Assembly: GCF_009738225.1 (NCBI RefSeq)
Contig: NZ_CP018187.1
Location: forward strand, 630,501-694,500
Source: Streptococcus salivarius
GTDB taxonomy: Bacteria > Bacillota > Bacilli > Lactobacillales > Streptococcaceae
Length of the DNA stretch: 64,000 nt
Reading direction: 5' to 3'
Shown: positions 25,810-35,457 of the stretch, piece after piece
Numbering within the stretch: position 1 is the first letter of the stretch
Layout of the letters: each line of letters opens with the position of its first letter
Notes under the pieces: model-generated
Databases searched by the model: none
What the model saw: the letters and a program-made list of their open reading frames with translations, nothing else
What the model was told of the DNA's origin: nothing
Program-made: the position numbers and the translations under genes

Positions 25810-28263
25810 ATGAAAGAATCTATTATAAATTATTTGAAGGAGCATGGGAAATCCAGTGTAAACGACATTGCCCAGGCTCTTAATCATGCTGGGGGAGAAA
25901 AGTTTCCTCAGCTCATCAAGGCCATATCAGCCATGGAAAGTAAGGGACAGTTGCGTTTTAATCGAGATGGCTCTGTTTCCTTGCGTCCTAAGAAAGAAAA
26001 TCCAAATCAGGTGACTGTTGAAGGTGTTTTCCGTGCCAATAAGAACGGTTTTGGTTTCTTGCATGTCGATGACAGTGAAGATGATATGTTCATTGGTCGT
26101 AATGATGTTGGCCATGCCATTGATGGTGATACTGTTGCTGTTGTTATCAAGAAGCCAGCGGATCGTTTGCGTGGGACGGCAGCAGAAGCACGAGTTGTTG
26201 AAATTGTAGAACGTTCGCTTAAGACTGTTGTAGGGAAATTTATCCTTAGCGACGAGAAAGAACCTTATGCTGGTTACATTAAGTCTAAAAATCAAAAAAT
26301 TCAGCAGCCAATTTATATTAAGAAAGAACCAGTTGCCCTAGACGGTACTGAAATTATCAAGGTTGATATTGAAAAATACCCTAACCGTCACTATGATTAT
26401 TTCGTAGGAAATGTTCGTGACATTATTGGTCATCAAGGGGATGCTGGTATTGATGTCTTGGAAGTCTTAGAATCAATGGATATTGTTTCAGAGTTCCCAG
26501 AGGATGTCATGGCGGAAGCAGAAGCTGTACCAGATGCACCTAGTCAGGAAGACCTCCTTGGTCGTGTTGACCTTCGTCAAGAGGTGACCTTTACTATTGA
26601 TGGAGCTGATGCTAAGGACTTGGATGATGCGGTCCATATTAAACGTTTGCCAAATGGTAATTTTGAGCTTGGTGTTCATATTGCTGATGTGTCCTACTAT
26701 GTCACTGAAGGTTCAGCTCTTAACCGTGAGGCCGTAGCACGTGGGACTTCGGTTTATGTGACAGACCGTGTGGTGCCAATGTTGCCTGAGCGTCTTTCAA
26801 ATGGTATTTGTTCACTAAATCCCAATGTTGATCGCTTGACTCAGTCAGCCATTATGGAGATTACTCCAAAAGGTAAGGTGGTTAATCATAAGATTTGTCA
26901 ATCTGTGATTAATACAACCTTCCGTATGACCTACAGTGATGTCAATGAGATGTTGGCTGGAAATCCAGAGAAGATTGAGCAGTTTAAGCCAATCATGGAC
27001 TCTGTATCAGCTATGGCAGAACTGCATAAGATTTTAGAAGACATGCGTGAGCGTCGTGGTGCCCTTAACTTTGATACATCTGAAGCTCGTATCTTGGTAA
27101 ATGAGAAGGGGATGCCAGTGGATATCGTGGTGCGTGAACGTGGAACAGCCGAGCGAATGATTGAATCCTTCATGTTGGCTGCCAATGAATGTGTGGCAGA
27201 GCATTTCGCTAAGGCTAAGTTGCCATTTATCTACCGTATCCACGAAGAGCCAAAAGCTGAGAAATTACAACGCTTCATGGATTATGCCTCTATCTTTGGT
27301 GTTCAAATCAAAGGAACTGCCAATAAGATGGATCAACTAGACTTGCAAGAGTTCATGGCGCGAGTTCAGGGGAAACCTGGAGCAGAGGTGATGAATATGA
27401 TGTTGCTTCGTTCAATGCAACAAGCCCGCTATTCAGAACACAATCATGGGCACTATGGACTTGCGGCTCAGTATTATACCCACTTTACGAGTCCAATCCG
27501 TCGTTACCCAGACCTCTTGGTTCACCGAATGATTCGTGAGTACACTAACAATATGTCTCAAGAAACACGTGAACATTTTGAAGAGGTTATTCCTGAGTTA
27601 GCGACATCATCTTCAACCCTTGAACGTCGTGCCATTGATGCCGAACGTGTCGTTGAAGCGATGAAAAAAGCGGAATACATGGAAGAGTTTGTTGGTCAAG
27701 AATTCGACGGTATTGTTGGAAGTGTGGTTAAATTCGGTATGTTTGTGGAATTACCAAACACCATCGAAGGTTTGGTTCACATCACGACCCTTCCAGAATT
27801 TTACAATTACAATGAACGTACCATGACACTTCAGGGTGAAAAAACTGGTAAGACTTTCCGAGTTGGTCAGCCTATCCGTGTCAAATTGACACGTGCGGAT
27901 AAGGAAACAGGAGACATTGACTTCCAATACCTTCCAAGTGAGTATGACATCACTGAAAAAGTAGACCACAAGGCACGTCAGGAACGTGAAGAGAAGGCGA
28001 AAACCTTCCGCAATAGAGGTCCACGTCGTGACCGTCAAAATGGAGACTTCGAACGTCGTGGTAAACGTGGGGATAACCGTAACCGTCAAGATGGTAATGG
28101 TCGTAAAGGCTCTTATGACGAAAAACGTAAGTCATCTAAGAAACCAGACAAACGTAAAAATCAAAACCGTCCTCATAATGATAACAAGGGACGTGAGAGT
28201 GGTCGTCGTAAGAAAAAAGGGAACAAACCTTTTTACAAGGACGTTGCTAAAAAACGAAAATAG
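25810..28263 (+). CDS. rnr: ribonuclease R
   Basis: A processive 3'-5' exoribonuclease that degrades structured RNA and takes part in trans-translation, 817 aa. Order of domains: winged helix at 1-65, cold-shock/OB domains about 70-230, RNB catalytic domain about 250-580 with the acidic site DGADAKDLDDAVH, S1 domain about 628-710, and a Lys/Arg/Asn-rich tail to 817. The long basic tail is normal for RNase R and is where SmpB-tmRNA binds in E. coli. smpB follows 21 bases later, and tmRNA is also in this window. Confidence 0.96.
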   Translation: MKESIINYLKEHGKSSVNDIAQALNHAGGEKFPQLIKAISAMESKGQLRFNRDGSVSLRPKKENPNQVTVEGVFRANKNGFGFLHVDDSEDDMFIGRNDVGHAIDGDTVAVVIKKPADRLRGTAAEARVVEIVERSLKTVVGKFILSDEKEPYAGYIKSKNQKIQQPIYIKKEPVALDGTEIIKVDIEKYPNRHYDYFVGNVRDIIGHQGDAGIDVLEVLESMDIVSEFPEDVMAEAEAVPDAPSQEDLLGRVDLRQEVTFTIDGADAKDLDDAVHIKRLPNGNFELGVHIADVSYYVTEGSALNREAVARGTSVYVTDRVVPMLPERLSNGICSLNPNVDRLTQSAIMEITPKGKVVNHKICQSVINTTFRMTYSDVNEMLAGNPEKIEQFKPIMDSVSAMAELHKILEDMRERRGALNFDTSEARILVNEKGMPVDIVVRERGTAERMIESFMLAANECVAEHFAKAKLPFIYRIHEEPKAEKLQRFMDYASIFGVQIKGTANKMDQLDLQEFMARVQGKPGAEVMNMMLLRSMQQARYSEHNHGHYGLAAQYYTHFTSPIRRYPDLLVHRMIREYTNNMSQETREHFEEVIPELATSSSTLERRAIDAERVVEAMKKAEYMEEFVGQEFDGIVGSVVKFGMFVELPNTIEGLVHITTLPEFYNYNERTMTLQGEKTGKTFRVGQPIRVKLTRADKETGDIDFQYLPSEYDITEKVDHKARQEREEKAKTFRNRGPRRDRQNGDFERRGKRGDNRNRQDGNGRKGSYDEKRKSSKKPDKRKNQNRPHNDNKGRESGRRKKKGNKPFYKDVAKKRK

Positions 28264-28284
28264 GATGAGAATGGAGGGACTGCT

Positions 28285-28749
28285 ATGCCAAAGGGTGAAG
28301 GCAATGTTGTTGCTCAGAATAAAAAGGCTAGACATGACTATAGTATCGTTGATACTATTGAAGCGGGTATCGTGCTGACAGGAACAGAGATTAAATCTGT
28401 TCGTGCGGCCCGCATCCAACTTAAAGATGGCTATGCCCAAATCAAAAATGGTGAGGCCTGGTTAATCAATGTCCATATTGCTCCTTTTGAGCAAGGAAAT
28501 ATTTGGAATCAAGATCCAGACCGTACGAGAAAATTGTTGCTCAAGAAGAAACAGATCACCAAACTTCAAAATGATCTTAAGGGTACAGGAATGACTCTAG
28601 TTCCTCTTAAGGTCTACCTAAAAAACGGTTTTGCCAAGGTATTGCTCGGTATTGCCAAAGGGAAACACGATTACGATAAACGTGAGTCTATCAAGCGTCG
28701 TGAACAAGAGCGTGATATTAAACGTATTATCAAGAGTGTTAACCGTTAA
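28285..28749 (+). CDS. smpB: SsrA-binding protein SmpB
   Basis: Binds the tRNA-like part of tmRNA and places it in the ribosomal A site, 154 aa. The OB-fold core has the family motifs [21 protein letters not shown] and the [15 protein letters not shown] stretch. The C-terminal tail is Lys/Arg-rich ([21 protein letters not shown]), as needed to probe the mRNA channel. The start has a GGAGG site. It is cotranscribed with rnr. Confidence 0.97.
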   Translation: MPKGEGNVVAQNKKARHDYSIVDTIEAGIVLTGTEIKSVRAARIQLKDGYAQIKNGEAWLINVHIAPFEQGNIWNQDPDRTRKLLLKKKQITKLQNDLKGTGMTLVPLKVYLKNGFAKVLLGIAKGKHDYDKRESIKRREQERDIKRIIKSVNR

Positions 28750-28756
28750 ACTGCCT

Positions 28757-28793
28757 ATCATCTAAGACTACTATAGTCTTAGGTGATTTTTTG
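28757..28793 (+). terminator. terminator after smpB
   Basis: ATCATCTAAGACTA pairs with TAGTCTTAGGTGAT and is followed by T6. A TGA-TATAAT extended -10 for the next gene is at 28811-28819. Confidence 0.9.
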
Positions 28794-28895
28794 TTTTTGG
28801 CTTTAAGACATGATATAATGAGAGTACCATGCGGTCTTTAGTTAGGATACTAGCTATACCTGACTCTAGCTGTGATACTGTAAAGGAGATTAGCG

Positions 28896-30302
28896 ATGCC
28901 AGTAGATGCTAAAACAAAATACAAGGCCAAGAAGACTAAGATTGTTTTCTTTGACATTGACGACACCCTTCGTGTTAAAAAGACAGGCTACATACCTGAA
29001 TCTATTAAGGCTGTTTTCAAAGGGCTTAAAGAAAAAGGAATTTTGACGGGGATTGCCACAGGACGTGGCTACTATGGTGTCGTTGAGGACATTCGAGACC
29101 TAGAGCCCGATTATTTTGTAACCATCAATGGAACTTATGTGATTAATCGAAAAGGGGAAGAAATTTATAACCAGCCCCTAGCTCGTGAGGTTACAGAAGC
29201 CTTTGTTGCTTGGTGTAAGGAGATTGGGATTGCTTGGGGCTTTGCTGGTAAGGATAAGCCAGTTGTCTCAGAGCGTTCAGATTTGATTGATAATGCTATG
29301 AAACCAGTCTATGGTCTTTGTGATGTGGAGCCAGACTTTCACTTGTCGAATGATGTTTACCATATGTGGACTTTTGCGGAAAATGATGGTGACCTTGAAT
29401 TACCAGAAGAACTCGCATCCCATGTCCGTATGGTACCCTGGCATGAACACTCCTCTGACGTCGTAGCAAATGGTATCTCAAAGGCCTCTGGTGTCGAGCA
29501 TGTCTTGGAGCATGAAAATCTTAAACCAGTCAATGCCATGATGTTTGGTGATGGTCCAAACGATATGGAAATCTTTGACTATGTTGGACTTAAGATTGCT
29601 ATGGGTAATGCCACACCAGAATTGAAAGAAAAAGCAGATTACGTTACAGGAACAATAGAAGAAGATGGCATTTTCAATGCCTTGGAGGAACTCGGATTGG
29701 TAGAAAAAGAACTTCATTTCCCACAACTTGACTTGGATACAGTAGAAGGTCCAGTCGCAACAATTAAAACAAATCATGGTAATTTGGTCATCAAACTCTT
29801 CCCTGATCATGCACCATTAACAGTTACTAACTTTGTCAATTTGGCCAAGAGTGGCTATTATGATGGTGTGATTTTCCACAGAATTATCAAGGATTTTATG
29901 ATTCAAGGTGGTGACCCAACTGGTACTGGTATGGGTGGTGAGTCAAGCTTTGGTGGTAGCTTCCAGGACGAATTTTCTGAAGAGCTCTATAACCTCCGTG
30001 GTGCGCTTTCTATGGCTAATGCTGGACCAGATACAAATGGTAGCCAATTCTTCATCGTTCAAACGTCTGAAATTCCTTATGCTAAAAAGGAACTTGAACG
30101 TGGTGGATGGCCAGCACCAATCGCAGAAGCTTATGCTGAAAATGGGGGAACACCTCACCTAGACCGTCGTCACACAGTCTTTGGTCAATTGGTGGATGAA
30201 GACTCTTACAAGGTGCTTGATGAAATTGCCAATGTTGAGGTTGGCGCCCAAGATAAGCCACTTGAGGATGTTGTAATTGAAACAGTTGAGGTAGCAGACT
30301 AA
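28896..30302 (+). CDS. fused Cof-type HAD hydrolase / cyclophilin peptidyl-prolyl isomerase
   Basis: A 468-aa two-domain protein. Residues about 10-270 form a HAD-IIB (Cof) phosphatase: motif I FDIDDTLR, a cap domain, and motif [12 protein letters not shown]. Residues about 285-466 form a cyclophilin, with the signature [18 protein letters not shown] and the active-site Arg in FHRI. The join is in frame with no break. HAD proteins of this class act on sugar phosphates, FMN or pyridoxal phosphate; cyclophilins speed proline isomerisation. The fusion is known in streptococci from annotation, but why the two are joined is not. The S1-domain gene starts two bases after the stop. Confidence 0.93.
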   Translation: MPVDAKTKYKAKKTKIVFFDIDDTLRVKKTGYIPESIKAVFKGLKEKGILTGIATGRGYYGVVEDIRDLEPDYFVTINGTYVINRKGEEIYNQPLAREVTEAFVAWCKEIGIAWGFAGKDKPVVSERSDLIDNAMKPVYGLCDVEPDFHLSNDVYHMWTFAENDGDLELPEELASHVRMVPWHEHSSDVVANGISKASGVEHVLEHENLKPVNAMMFGDGPNDMEIFDYVGLKIAMGNATPELKEKADYVTGTIEEDGIFNALEELGLVEKELHFPQLDLDTVEGPVATIKTNHGNLVIKLFPDHAPLTVTNFVNLAKSGYYDGVIFHRIIKDFMIQGGDPTGTGMGGESSFGGSFQDEFSEELYNLRGALSMANAGPDTNGSQFFIVQTSEIPYAKKELERGGWPAPIAEAYAENGGTPHLDRRHTVFGQLVDEDSYKVLDEIANVEVGAQDKPLEDVVIETVEVAD

Positions 30303-30303
30303 G

Positions 30304-30672
30304 ATGAAAATTGGAGACAAGCTTAGGGGTGTTATCACAGGCATCAAGCCTTACGGTGCCTTTGTTTCATTGGAAAATGGTACCACAGGCTTGATTCACA
30401 TCTCAGAGATTAAGACAGGTTATATCGACAATATCTACAATACCTTAAAGGTAGACCAGGAGGTCTTAGTTCAAGTTGTTGATTTTGATGAATTTACACA
30501 AAAGGCCAGTCTTTCTTTGAGAACCCTTGAGGAAGAAAAAAATAAAATCCCTCATCGTCATCGTTTCTCTGATAGTCGTTTGAACTATGGTTTTAAACCT
30601 TTGGCAGAAGCAATGCCAGAATGGATTGAAGAAGGACTTGACTATCTTAGACAAGAGCATGAGGAGAAATAG
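30304..30672 (+). CDS. S1 RNA-binding domain protein (CvfD/YugI-like, general stress protein 13 type)
   Basis: A 122-aa protein with one S1 domain at residues 1-75, with the core GVITGIKPYGAFVSLENGTTGLIHISEI, and a basic then acidic C-terminal part. The size and layout match B. subtilis YugI and the pneumococcal post-transcriptional regulator CvfD, so a role in RNA binding on ribosomes is likely. It is coupled to the HAD-cyclophilin gene (two-base gap). Confidence 0.86.
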   Translation: MKIGDKLRGVITGIKPYGAFVSLENGTTGLIHISEIKTGYIDNIYNTLKVDQEVLVQVVDFDEFTQKASLSLRTLEEEKNKIPHRHRFSDSRLNYGFKPLAEAMPEWIEEGLDYLRQEHEEK

Positions 30673-30673
30673 C

Positions 30674-30703
30674 AAAAGCTGACTCACGATGAGTCAGCTT
30701 TTT
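30674..30703 (+). terminator. terminator after the S1-domain gene
   Basis: AAAAGCTGACTC pairs with GAGTCAGCTTTT around ACGAT, followed by T. Confidence 0.92.
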
Positions 30704-30730
30704 ATATGGCTTTTGAATTTGAGTGCAGAC

Positions 30731-30760
30731 GAAAAGGTCCTCAACTTAATTGAAGACCCT
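30731..30760 (-). terminator. pepQ terminator
   Basis: An imperfect stem (GGTC-TCAA with TTGA-GACC, flanked by A-rich sequence on the left that becomes the U tract on minus), just past the pepQ stop codon. Confidence 0.55.
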
Positions 30761-30770
30761 TCTGGATTAA

Positions 30771-31853
30771 TTAAACATCAAAATAGAGCAATTCTTTTGG
30801 TGTGTGTGTGAAGACTTCAAAGCCGTCTTTTGTAACATAACCACAGTCCTCGATACGAACACCAACTTTTTCAGGAATGTAGATACCTGGTTCAACAGAG
30901 AAGCACATACCTTCTTCGATAACCAAGTCATTTCCTTCCATGATTGAAGGAAACTCATGGACATCCATACCAAGACCATGTCCTAGACGGTGGTTGAAGT
31001 ATTCGCCGTAACCAGCCTTTTCAATAACATTACGAGCCGCAGCATCGACTTCGTTGGCAGTTACACCTGGTTTGATAAAATCAAGAGCAGTGAGTTGAGC
31101 TTCCAAACAGATATTGTAGATATCTTTCTTGAATTGGTCAGGCTGACCGACAGCTACGGTACGCGTCATATCTGAAGCATAGCCATTCACCATACAGCCC
31201 AAGTCGAAGAGAAGAAGAGCATCTTTTTCAATTTTGTTGCTTCCAGGAATGCCGTGTGGGTTGGCTGCATTGTTACCAGTCAAGACCATAGTTTCAAAGC
31301 TCATTTCATAGCCCAAGCGTTTGATGCCAAATTCGATTTGAGCAATGATGTCTGTTTCAGTAACGTCAAGAGAGATATTGTCGAAACCGATATTAACAGC
31401 TTTATCAGCATAATCACCGGCAACAATCATTTTTTGAATTTCATCAGCTGACTTGATAACGCGCATTTTTTGAATGAATGGTGTCAAGTTTTCAAAGCGA
31501 CCTTCAAAGACCGTTTGCAATCCTTGGAACTTAGTCACATTGAGATTGTCAAACTCTGCATAAATAATAGGGCTGTCTGTACTTGCTAGACCAGCTTTGA
31601 TTTTTTGCCATGGATTTTCAGAATCCACATAACCAAAGACTGGAAAGTCGAGTACAGCAGAGGCACGTGCGACCTCAAGAGCAGGTACAAAGAGGGCAGG
31701 CTCACGATTTTCGTAGACGAAGAGGAACATTTGGCGTTCATGTGGGTCACAATCAAAACCAGTAAGATAATTGACAGTTACAGGATCTGAAACAATAGCT
31801 AGCCCTGCTTTATTTTCATTCAAAAAATGACGAATGCGATCAAGTTTAGACAT
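30771..31853 (-). CDS. pepQ: Xaa-Pro dipeptidase (prolidase)
   Basis: A metallopeptidase that cleaves X-Pro dipeptides, important when growing on casein peptides, 360 aa. The creatinase-like N-domain covers about 1-125. The pita-bread catalytic domain has the five ligands in order: Asp in LFDLG, Asp in SDMTRT, His in HRLGHGLG, Glu in SVEPGIYI and Glu in VRIEDCG. It is divergent from ccpA, a pairing common in lactic streptococci. A minus-strand promoter is suggested by TTGCAT (31912-31907), 17 bases, CAGAAT (31889-31884). Confidence 0.94.
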   Translation of the reverse strand: MSKLDRIRHFLNENKAGLAIVSDPVTVNYLTGFDCDPHERQMFLFVYENREPALFVPALEVARASAVLDFPVFGYVDSENPWQKIKAGLASTDSPIIYAEFDNLNVTKFQGLQTVFEGRFENLTPFIQKMRVIKSADEIQKMIVAGDYADKAVNIGFDNISLDVTETDIIAQIEFGIKRLGYEMSFETMVLTGNNAANPHGIPGSNKIEKDALLLFDLGCMVNGYASDMTRTVAVGQPDQFKKDIYNICLEAQLTALDFIKPGVTANEVDAAARNVIEKAGYGEYFNHRLGHGLGMDVHEFPSIMEGNDLVIEEGMCFSVEPGIYIPEKVGVRIEDCGYVTKDGFEVFTHTPKELLYFDV

Positions 31854-32094
31854 AGAAAAAACTCCTTTGTATTTCTTACACTCATTCTGTCACTTTTATA
31901 GGGAAAATGCAAGTTGTTTTTTTGGCTTTTCATTAAATCATTTACTTTCATTGAGACTTTTTTAGGCTAGTTTTGTAAGCGATGGATAGTCTTGGAAACA
32001 CGAAATGAGAGGCCTTTTTCTGAAACGGCTTTCTTCCTCGTAACCATAAAGAAGGAATCCCTTTCATTTTTTTGTAAAAAATCAGTCAAAATAA
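31854..32094. other. pepQ-ccpA divergent intergenic region, pepQ half
   Basis: This holds the proposed pepQ promoter at 31884-31912. The 180 bases between it and the ccpA -35 are AT-rich and contain no ORF, RNA gene or repeat that I can recognise. Confidence 0.6.
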
Positions 32095-32123
32095 TTGAAA
32101 GTGTTTTCAGAATCTGATACAAT
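32095..32123 (+). promoter_or_regulatory. ccpA promoter with overlapping cre site
   Basis: TTGAAA at 32095-32100, a 17-base spacer, and TACAAT at 32118-32123 with TG ahead of it. The cre site TGAAAGTGTTTTCA (32096-32109) matches 13 of 14 positions of TGWAARCGYTWNCW and overlaps the -35, so CcpA is likely to repress its own gene. Confidence 0.8.
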
Positions 32124-32166
32124 TAGCATGAATAAATGAGCGTAAAATGAGAAAGGAAGTGTTTTT

Positions 32167-33168
32167 ATGAATACTGATGAAACAATTACTATATACGACG
32201 TTGCGCGTGAAGCAGGTGTTTCGATGGCGACTGTGTCTCGTGTGGTAAATGGAAATAAAAATGTAAAAGAAAACACCCGAAAAAAAGTGCTTGAGGTCAT
32301 TGATCGTTTGGATTACCGTCCAAATGCGGTTGCGCGTGGCTTGGCGAGTAAGAAAACCACTACTGTAGGAGTTGTTATTCCAAATATTGCTAATAGTTAT
32401 TTTGCTACTTTAGCAAGGGGGATTGATGATATTGCTACGATGTACAAGTACAATATTGTTCTTGCATCTAGTGATGAAAATGACGATCACGAAGTTACCG
32501 TGATTAACTCTCTATTTGCCAAACAAGTAGACGGTATCATCTTCATGGGTTACCACTTGACGGAAAAAATTCGTGCAGAATTTTCTCGTACCCGTACGCC
32601 GATTGTTCTAGCAGGAACAGTGGACCTCGAACACCAATTACCGAGTGTTAACATCGACTATAAAGCTGCCGTTGAGGATTCTGTAACGCAGCTTGCCAAG
32701 AATAATGAAAAGGTTGCCTTTGTATCAGGACCACTAATTGATGATATTAATGGCAAGCTCCGTCTAGCTGGTTATAAGGCTGGACTTGAAAAGAATAATT
32801 TGCGCTACAATGAAGGACTTGTCTTTGAAGCTAAATATAGCTATAAAGACGGCTTTGATTTAGCACAACGTGTCTTGAATTCTGGTGCCACTGCTGCCTA
32901 TGTTGGAGAAGATGAATTGGCTGCAGGTCTCTTGAATGGCCTCTTTGCTGCAGGTAAATCAGTTCCAGAAGACTTCGAAATCATCACAAGCAATGACTCA
33001 CCAATTACAAGTTACACACGTCCAAACCTTTCTAGTATTAATCATCCTCTCTATGATTTAGGGGCAGTTAGCATGCGTATGTTGACTAAAATCATGAATA
33101 AGGAAGAGCTTGAAGAAAAAGATGTTATTCTTAATCACGGTATTACCTTACGTCAGTCAACAAAATAA
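32167..33168 (+). CDS. ccpA: catabolite control protein A
   Basis: The LacI-family master regulator of carbon catabolite control, 333 aa. The N-terminal helix-turn-helix (TIYDVAREAGVSMATVSRVV, residues 7-26) is followed by the hinge YRPNAVARGLASKKT. The periplasmic-binding-protein-like core binds HPr-Ser-P. The sequence is closest to CcpA in the hinge and in the GVVIPNIANSYFA segment. It is divergent from pepQ, carries a cre site in its promoter and ends at a terminator. Confidence 0.96.
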   Translation: MNTDETITIYDVAREAGVSMATVSRVVNGNKNVKENTRKKVLEVIDRLDYRPNAVARGLASKKTTTVGVVIPNIANSYFATLARGIDDIATMYKYNIVLASSDENDDHEVTVINSLFAKQVDGIIFMGYHLTEKIRAEFSRTRTPIVLAGTVDLEHQLPSVNIDYKAAVEDSVTQLAKNNEKVAFVSGPLIDDINGKLRLAGYKAGLEKNNLRYNEGLVFEAKYSYKDGFDLAQRVLNSGATAAYVGEDELAAGLLNGLFAAGKSVPEDFEIITSNDSPITSYTRPNLSSINHPLYDLGAVSMRMLTKIMNKEELEEKDVILNHGITLRQSTK

Positions 33169-33210
33169 AAAAGGAGTTGGGACATAAGTTTGTCTCAACT
33201 TCTCTTTTTT
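33167..33210 (+). terminator. ccpA terminator
   Basis: AAAAAAGGAGTTGGGAC pairs, with one bulge, with a GTCTCAACT-T-CTCTTTTTT strand. Confidence 0.88.
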
Positions 33211-33227
33211 AGAAAAAGGGAGAACCA

Positions 33228-34295
33228 ATGACTTTTGAGGATGCTTATTTTAAAAAGAAAGTCCTAAAACCTGATAGCCTAGAGCCTTTTGGTTTTACAG
33301 CTACCGAGCAAGGCTATGAGTTCAGAAAAACACTGATAGCTGAAGAACTTGAAGCTCGATTGTTTATTGATTTAGAAGGTAAGTTGACGGGACAGGTTGT
33401 CGATAGTGATCTTGATGAGCCTTATGATATCTTCAGGAGTCCTCAGGCTACTGGAACTTACGTTGGTCAAGTCAGAGAGGCTTATGGAGAACTTCTGTCA
33501 CAGGTAGCTGATTCTTGTTATGAAGATCAATTATTCTCATCTCCACAAGCTAATCGTCTGGCTAAATTTTTAGTTCAAGAATTTTCAGACCAAGCAGACC
33601 ATCCTTTCGAGAAAGAACCAAGCTATCTATCTTTTAGAGTTGATGGTAAATGGTATGCCTTGTTTTTTCCTCTTAAGGGCGAAAAACTAGGGCTTGATGG
33701 AGAAAAGGCAGATTTAATATATGATGTGGTTAACCTCAAGGTTAATCCTAAGCAAATGGATAAACTCTTGAAAATGGAAGGGGTTTTCCCTAGCTACCAT
33801 ATGTCCAAGAAGACCTGGATTAGTCTTGTTTTAGACGAGACATTGTCGGACCAAACCATTATTGAGCTTCTTAGTGACAGTCGCTCCCTAGTGGCCCCCA
33901 AACATCTTAGAAAGGCTTTTGAGCCTCATTATTGGATTATCCCGGTAAATTTGAAATACTACGATATTGGAGAGGAGTTCTCCACAAATGAGGAGATTCT
34001 TTGGACACAGAAAGCTAGTATGCAAAAGGGAGATTTGGTGGCTATCTATATTACGGCACCTACCAAGGCCATCCGTTACCTCTGTCAGGTTTTAGAAGCG
34101 AATATCCCTAATCAAGGTTATCGTGAAGAGGCGAGTATTAAGGATTTGATGCGGATTAAACCCTTATACACCTTTAATGACACCGAATTTGACAGTGATA
34201 GACTAAAGAGTTTAGGGATCAAAACTGTTCGAGGTCCAAGACATATGACAGATGAGTTAGTTCAGTCCTTATCCCCTTACCTAAAAGAAAAATAG
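33228..34295 (+). CDS. MmcQ/YjbR-EVE fusion protein
   Basis: A 355-aa cytosolic protein that I read as two joined domains. Residues about 5-225 resemble MmcQ/YjbR proteins (PSYLSFRVDGKWYALFFPL, then KVNPKQMDKLLKMEGVFPSYHMSKKTWISLVLD). Residues about 233-352 resemble an EVE/PUA-like domain (HYWIIPVNLKYYD, then GDLVAIYITAPTKAIRYLCQV). EVE domains read modified bases or bind RNA, and YjbR folds have been linked to nucleic acids, so a nucleic-acid-related role is inferred. There is no catalytic motif. It lies in the same direction as glycerate kinase, 12 bases ahead, and may be cotranscribed. Confidence 0.75.
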   Translation: MTFEDAYFKKKVLKPDSLEPFGFTATEQGYEFRKTLIAEELEARLFIDLEGKLTGQVVDSDLDEPYDIFRSPQATGTYVGQVREAYGELLSQVADSCYEDQLFSSPQANRLAKFLVQEFSDQADHPFEKEPSYLSFRVDGKWYALFFPLKGEKLGLDGEKADLIYDVVNLKVNPKQMDKLLKMEGVFPSYHMSKKTWISLVLDETLSDQTIIELLSDSRSLVAPKHLRKAFEPHYWIIPVNLKYYDIGEEFSTNEEILWTQKASMQKGDLVAIYITAPTKAIRYLCQVLEANIPNQGYREEASIKDLMRIKPLYTFNDTEFDSDRLKSLGIKTVRGPRHMTDELVQSLSPYLKEK

Positions 34296-34307
34296 AAGGA
34301 GGACATC

Positions 34308-35423
34308 ATGCGAATTTTGATTGCACCTGATTCCTTTAAGGAAAGTTTGTCTGCAAAAGAGGTCGCCTTAGCTCTTAAATTGGGCTTTGAAAAGGCCTTA
34401 CCCGACACTGAATTTGACCTCATGCCAATAGGTGATGGTGGCGAGGGCACCTTAGATGCTCTTGCTGAAAATCTAAATCTTGAGAAGAAAAGTATCAAGA
34501 TTCCTCATACCTATACAAGTGATGGAAGTGTTTCTTTTGCCAGCAATGGCCAGACTGCCGTTTTTGAAATGGCTGCGATTTGTGGCTTGGAACAGATTCC
34601 TAAGGATAAACGAAATCCTCTAGCTCTAACGACACAAGGCGTGGGTGAAGTAATTGTTCATTTGGTTCAATCTGGCATCCGAGATTTTATCATAGGCGTA
34701 GGTGGGTCTGCTACCAATGATGGTGGTATTGGTATGGCATATGGATTGGGTTATCGTTTTTATGACTCTCAGGGACAGGAGCTTGAGCCAATAGGTGCTA
34801 ATCTTGGTCTTATTAAAAAGGTATCCTCTAAAAATAAGATTGATTTGTCTGGTGTTACTATTCATCTGATTACTGACGTAGATAATCCCTTGTGTGGTCA
34901 AGATGGAGCGACCTATATTTTTGGTGGACAAAAAGGCCTAGCTCCTTCACAATTTAAAAAGGTTGACCAAGACATGACACAATTCTACGAAAACTTTGCT
35001 CCTGAGGTTTTAAAACTGGCTGGTTCAGGAGCCGGAGGAGGCATGGCAGCGGGTTTAGTAGCTTTTGCAGGCGCAGAAATTAAATCAGGGATTGACTTTG
35101 TACTTGATTGCGTTGATTTTGATCAACGTGTGAAGGAAGTTGATTTGGTCATAGTTGGTGAAGGACGTATGGATAGCCAGTCCTTGTCTGGTAAAGCACC
35201 GGTCGGGGTGGCTAGGCGGACACCATCAGCTATTCCCGTCATTGCTATCTGTGGTAGTTTGAAGGATGACTTGCCTGATTTTCCAGTAGCAGGTATCTCA
35301 GCTGCTTTCCCTATCATTGGACAAGTATTAGAGTTAGACCAAGTTTTAGCTACCGCTAAGGAGAATCTCTATCGCACAGGACTCAATATTGGGAATGTCA
35401 TCAAGCTCAGTAAAACATTGTGA
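34308..35423 (+). CDS. glxK: glycerate kinase (GlxK/GarK type)
   Basis: Phosphorylates glycerate with ATP, 371 aa. The N-terminus MRILIAPDSFKESLSA is the family hallmark. The GDGGEGTLDAL and GGSATNDGGIGM blocks bind glycerate and phosphate, and GSGAGGGMAAGL lies further on. The length is normal. The context shows no glycolate or galactarate pathway genes, so its metabolic source of glycerate is unclear. AAGGAGG lies before the ATG. Confidence 0.93.
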   Translation: MRILIAPDSFKESLSAKEVALALKLGFEKALPDTEFDLMPIGDGGEGTLDALAENLNLEKKSIKIPHTYTSDGSVSFASNGQTAVFEMAAICGLEQIPKDKRNPLALTTQGVGEVIVHLVQSGIRDFIIGVGGSATNDGGIGMAYGLGYRFYDSQGQELEPIGANLGLIKKVSSKNKIDLSGVTIHLITDVDNPLCGQDGATYIFGGQKGLAPSQFKKVDQDMTQFYENFAPEVLKLAGSGAGGGMAAGLVAFAGAEIKSGIDFVLDCVDFDQRVKEVDLVIVGEGRMDSQSLSGKAPVGVARRTPSAIPVIAICGSLKDDLPDFPVAGISAAFPIIGQVLELDQVLATAKENLYRTGLNIGNVIKLSKTL

Positions 35424-35429
35424 TATAAG

Positions 35430-35457
35430 AAAAAGCTGACTTTGCATCAGCTTTTAT
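35430..35457. terminator. bidirectional terminator
   Basis: AAAAGCTGA pairs with TCAGCTTTT around CTTTGCA, between the convergent glxK and yueI-like genes. The right arm overlaps the last codon of the minus-strand gene. Confidence 0.85.
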
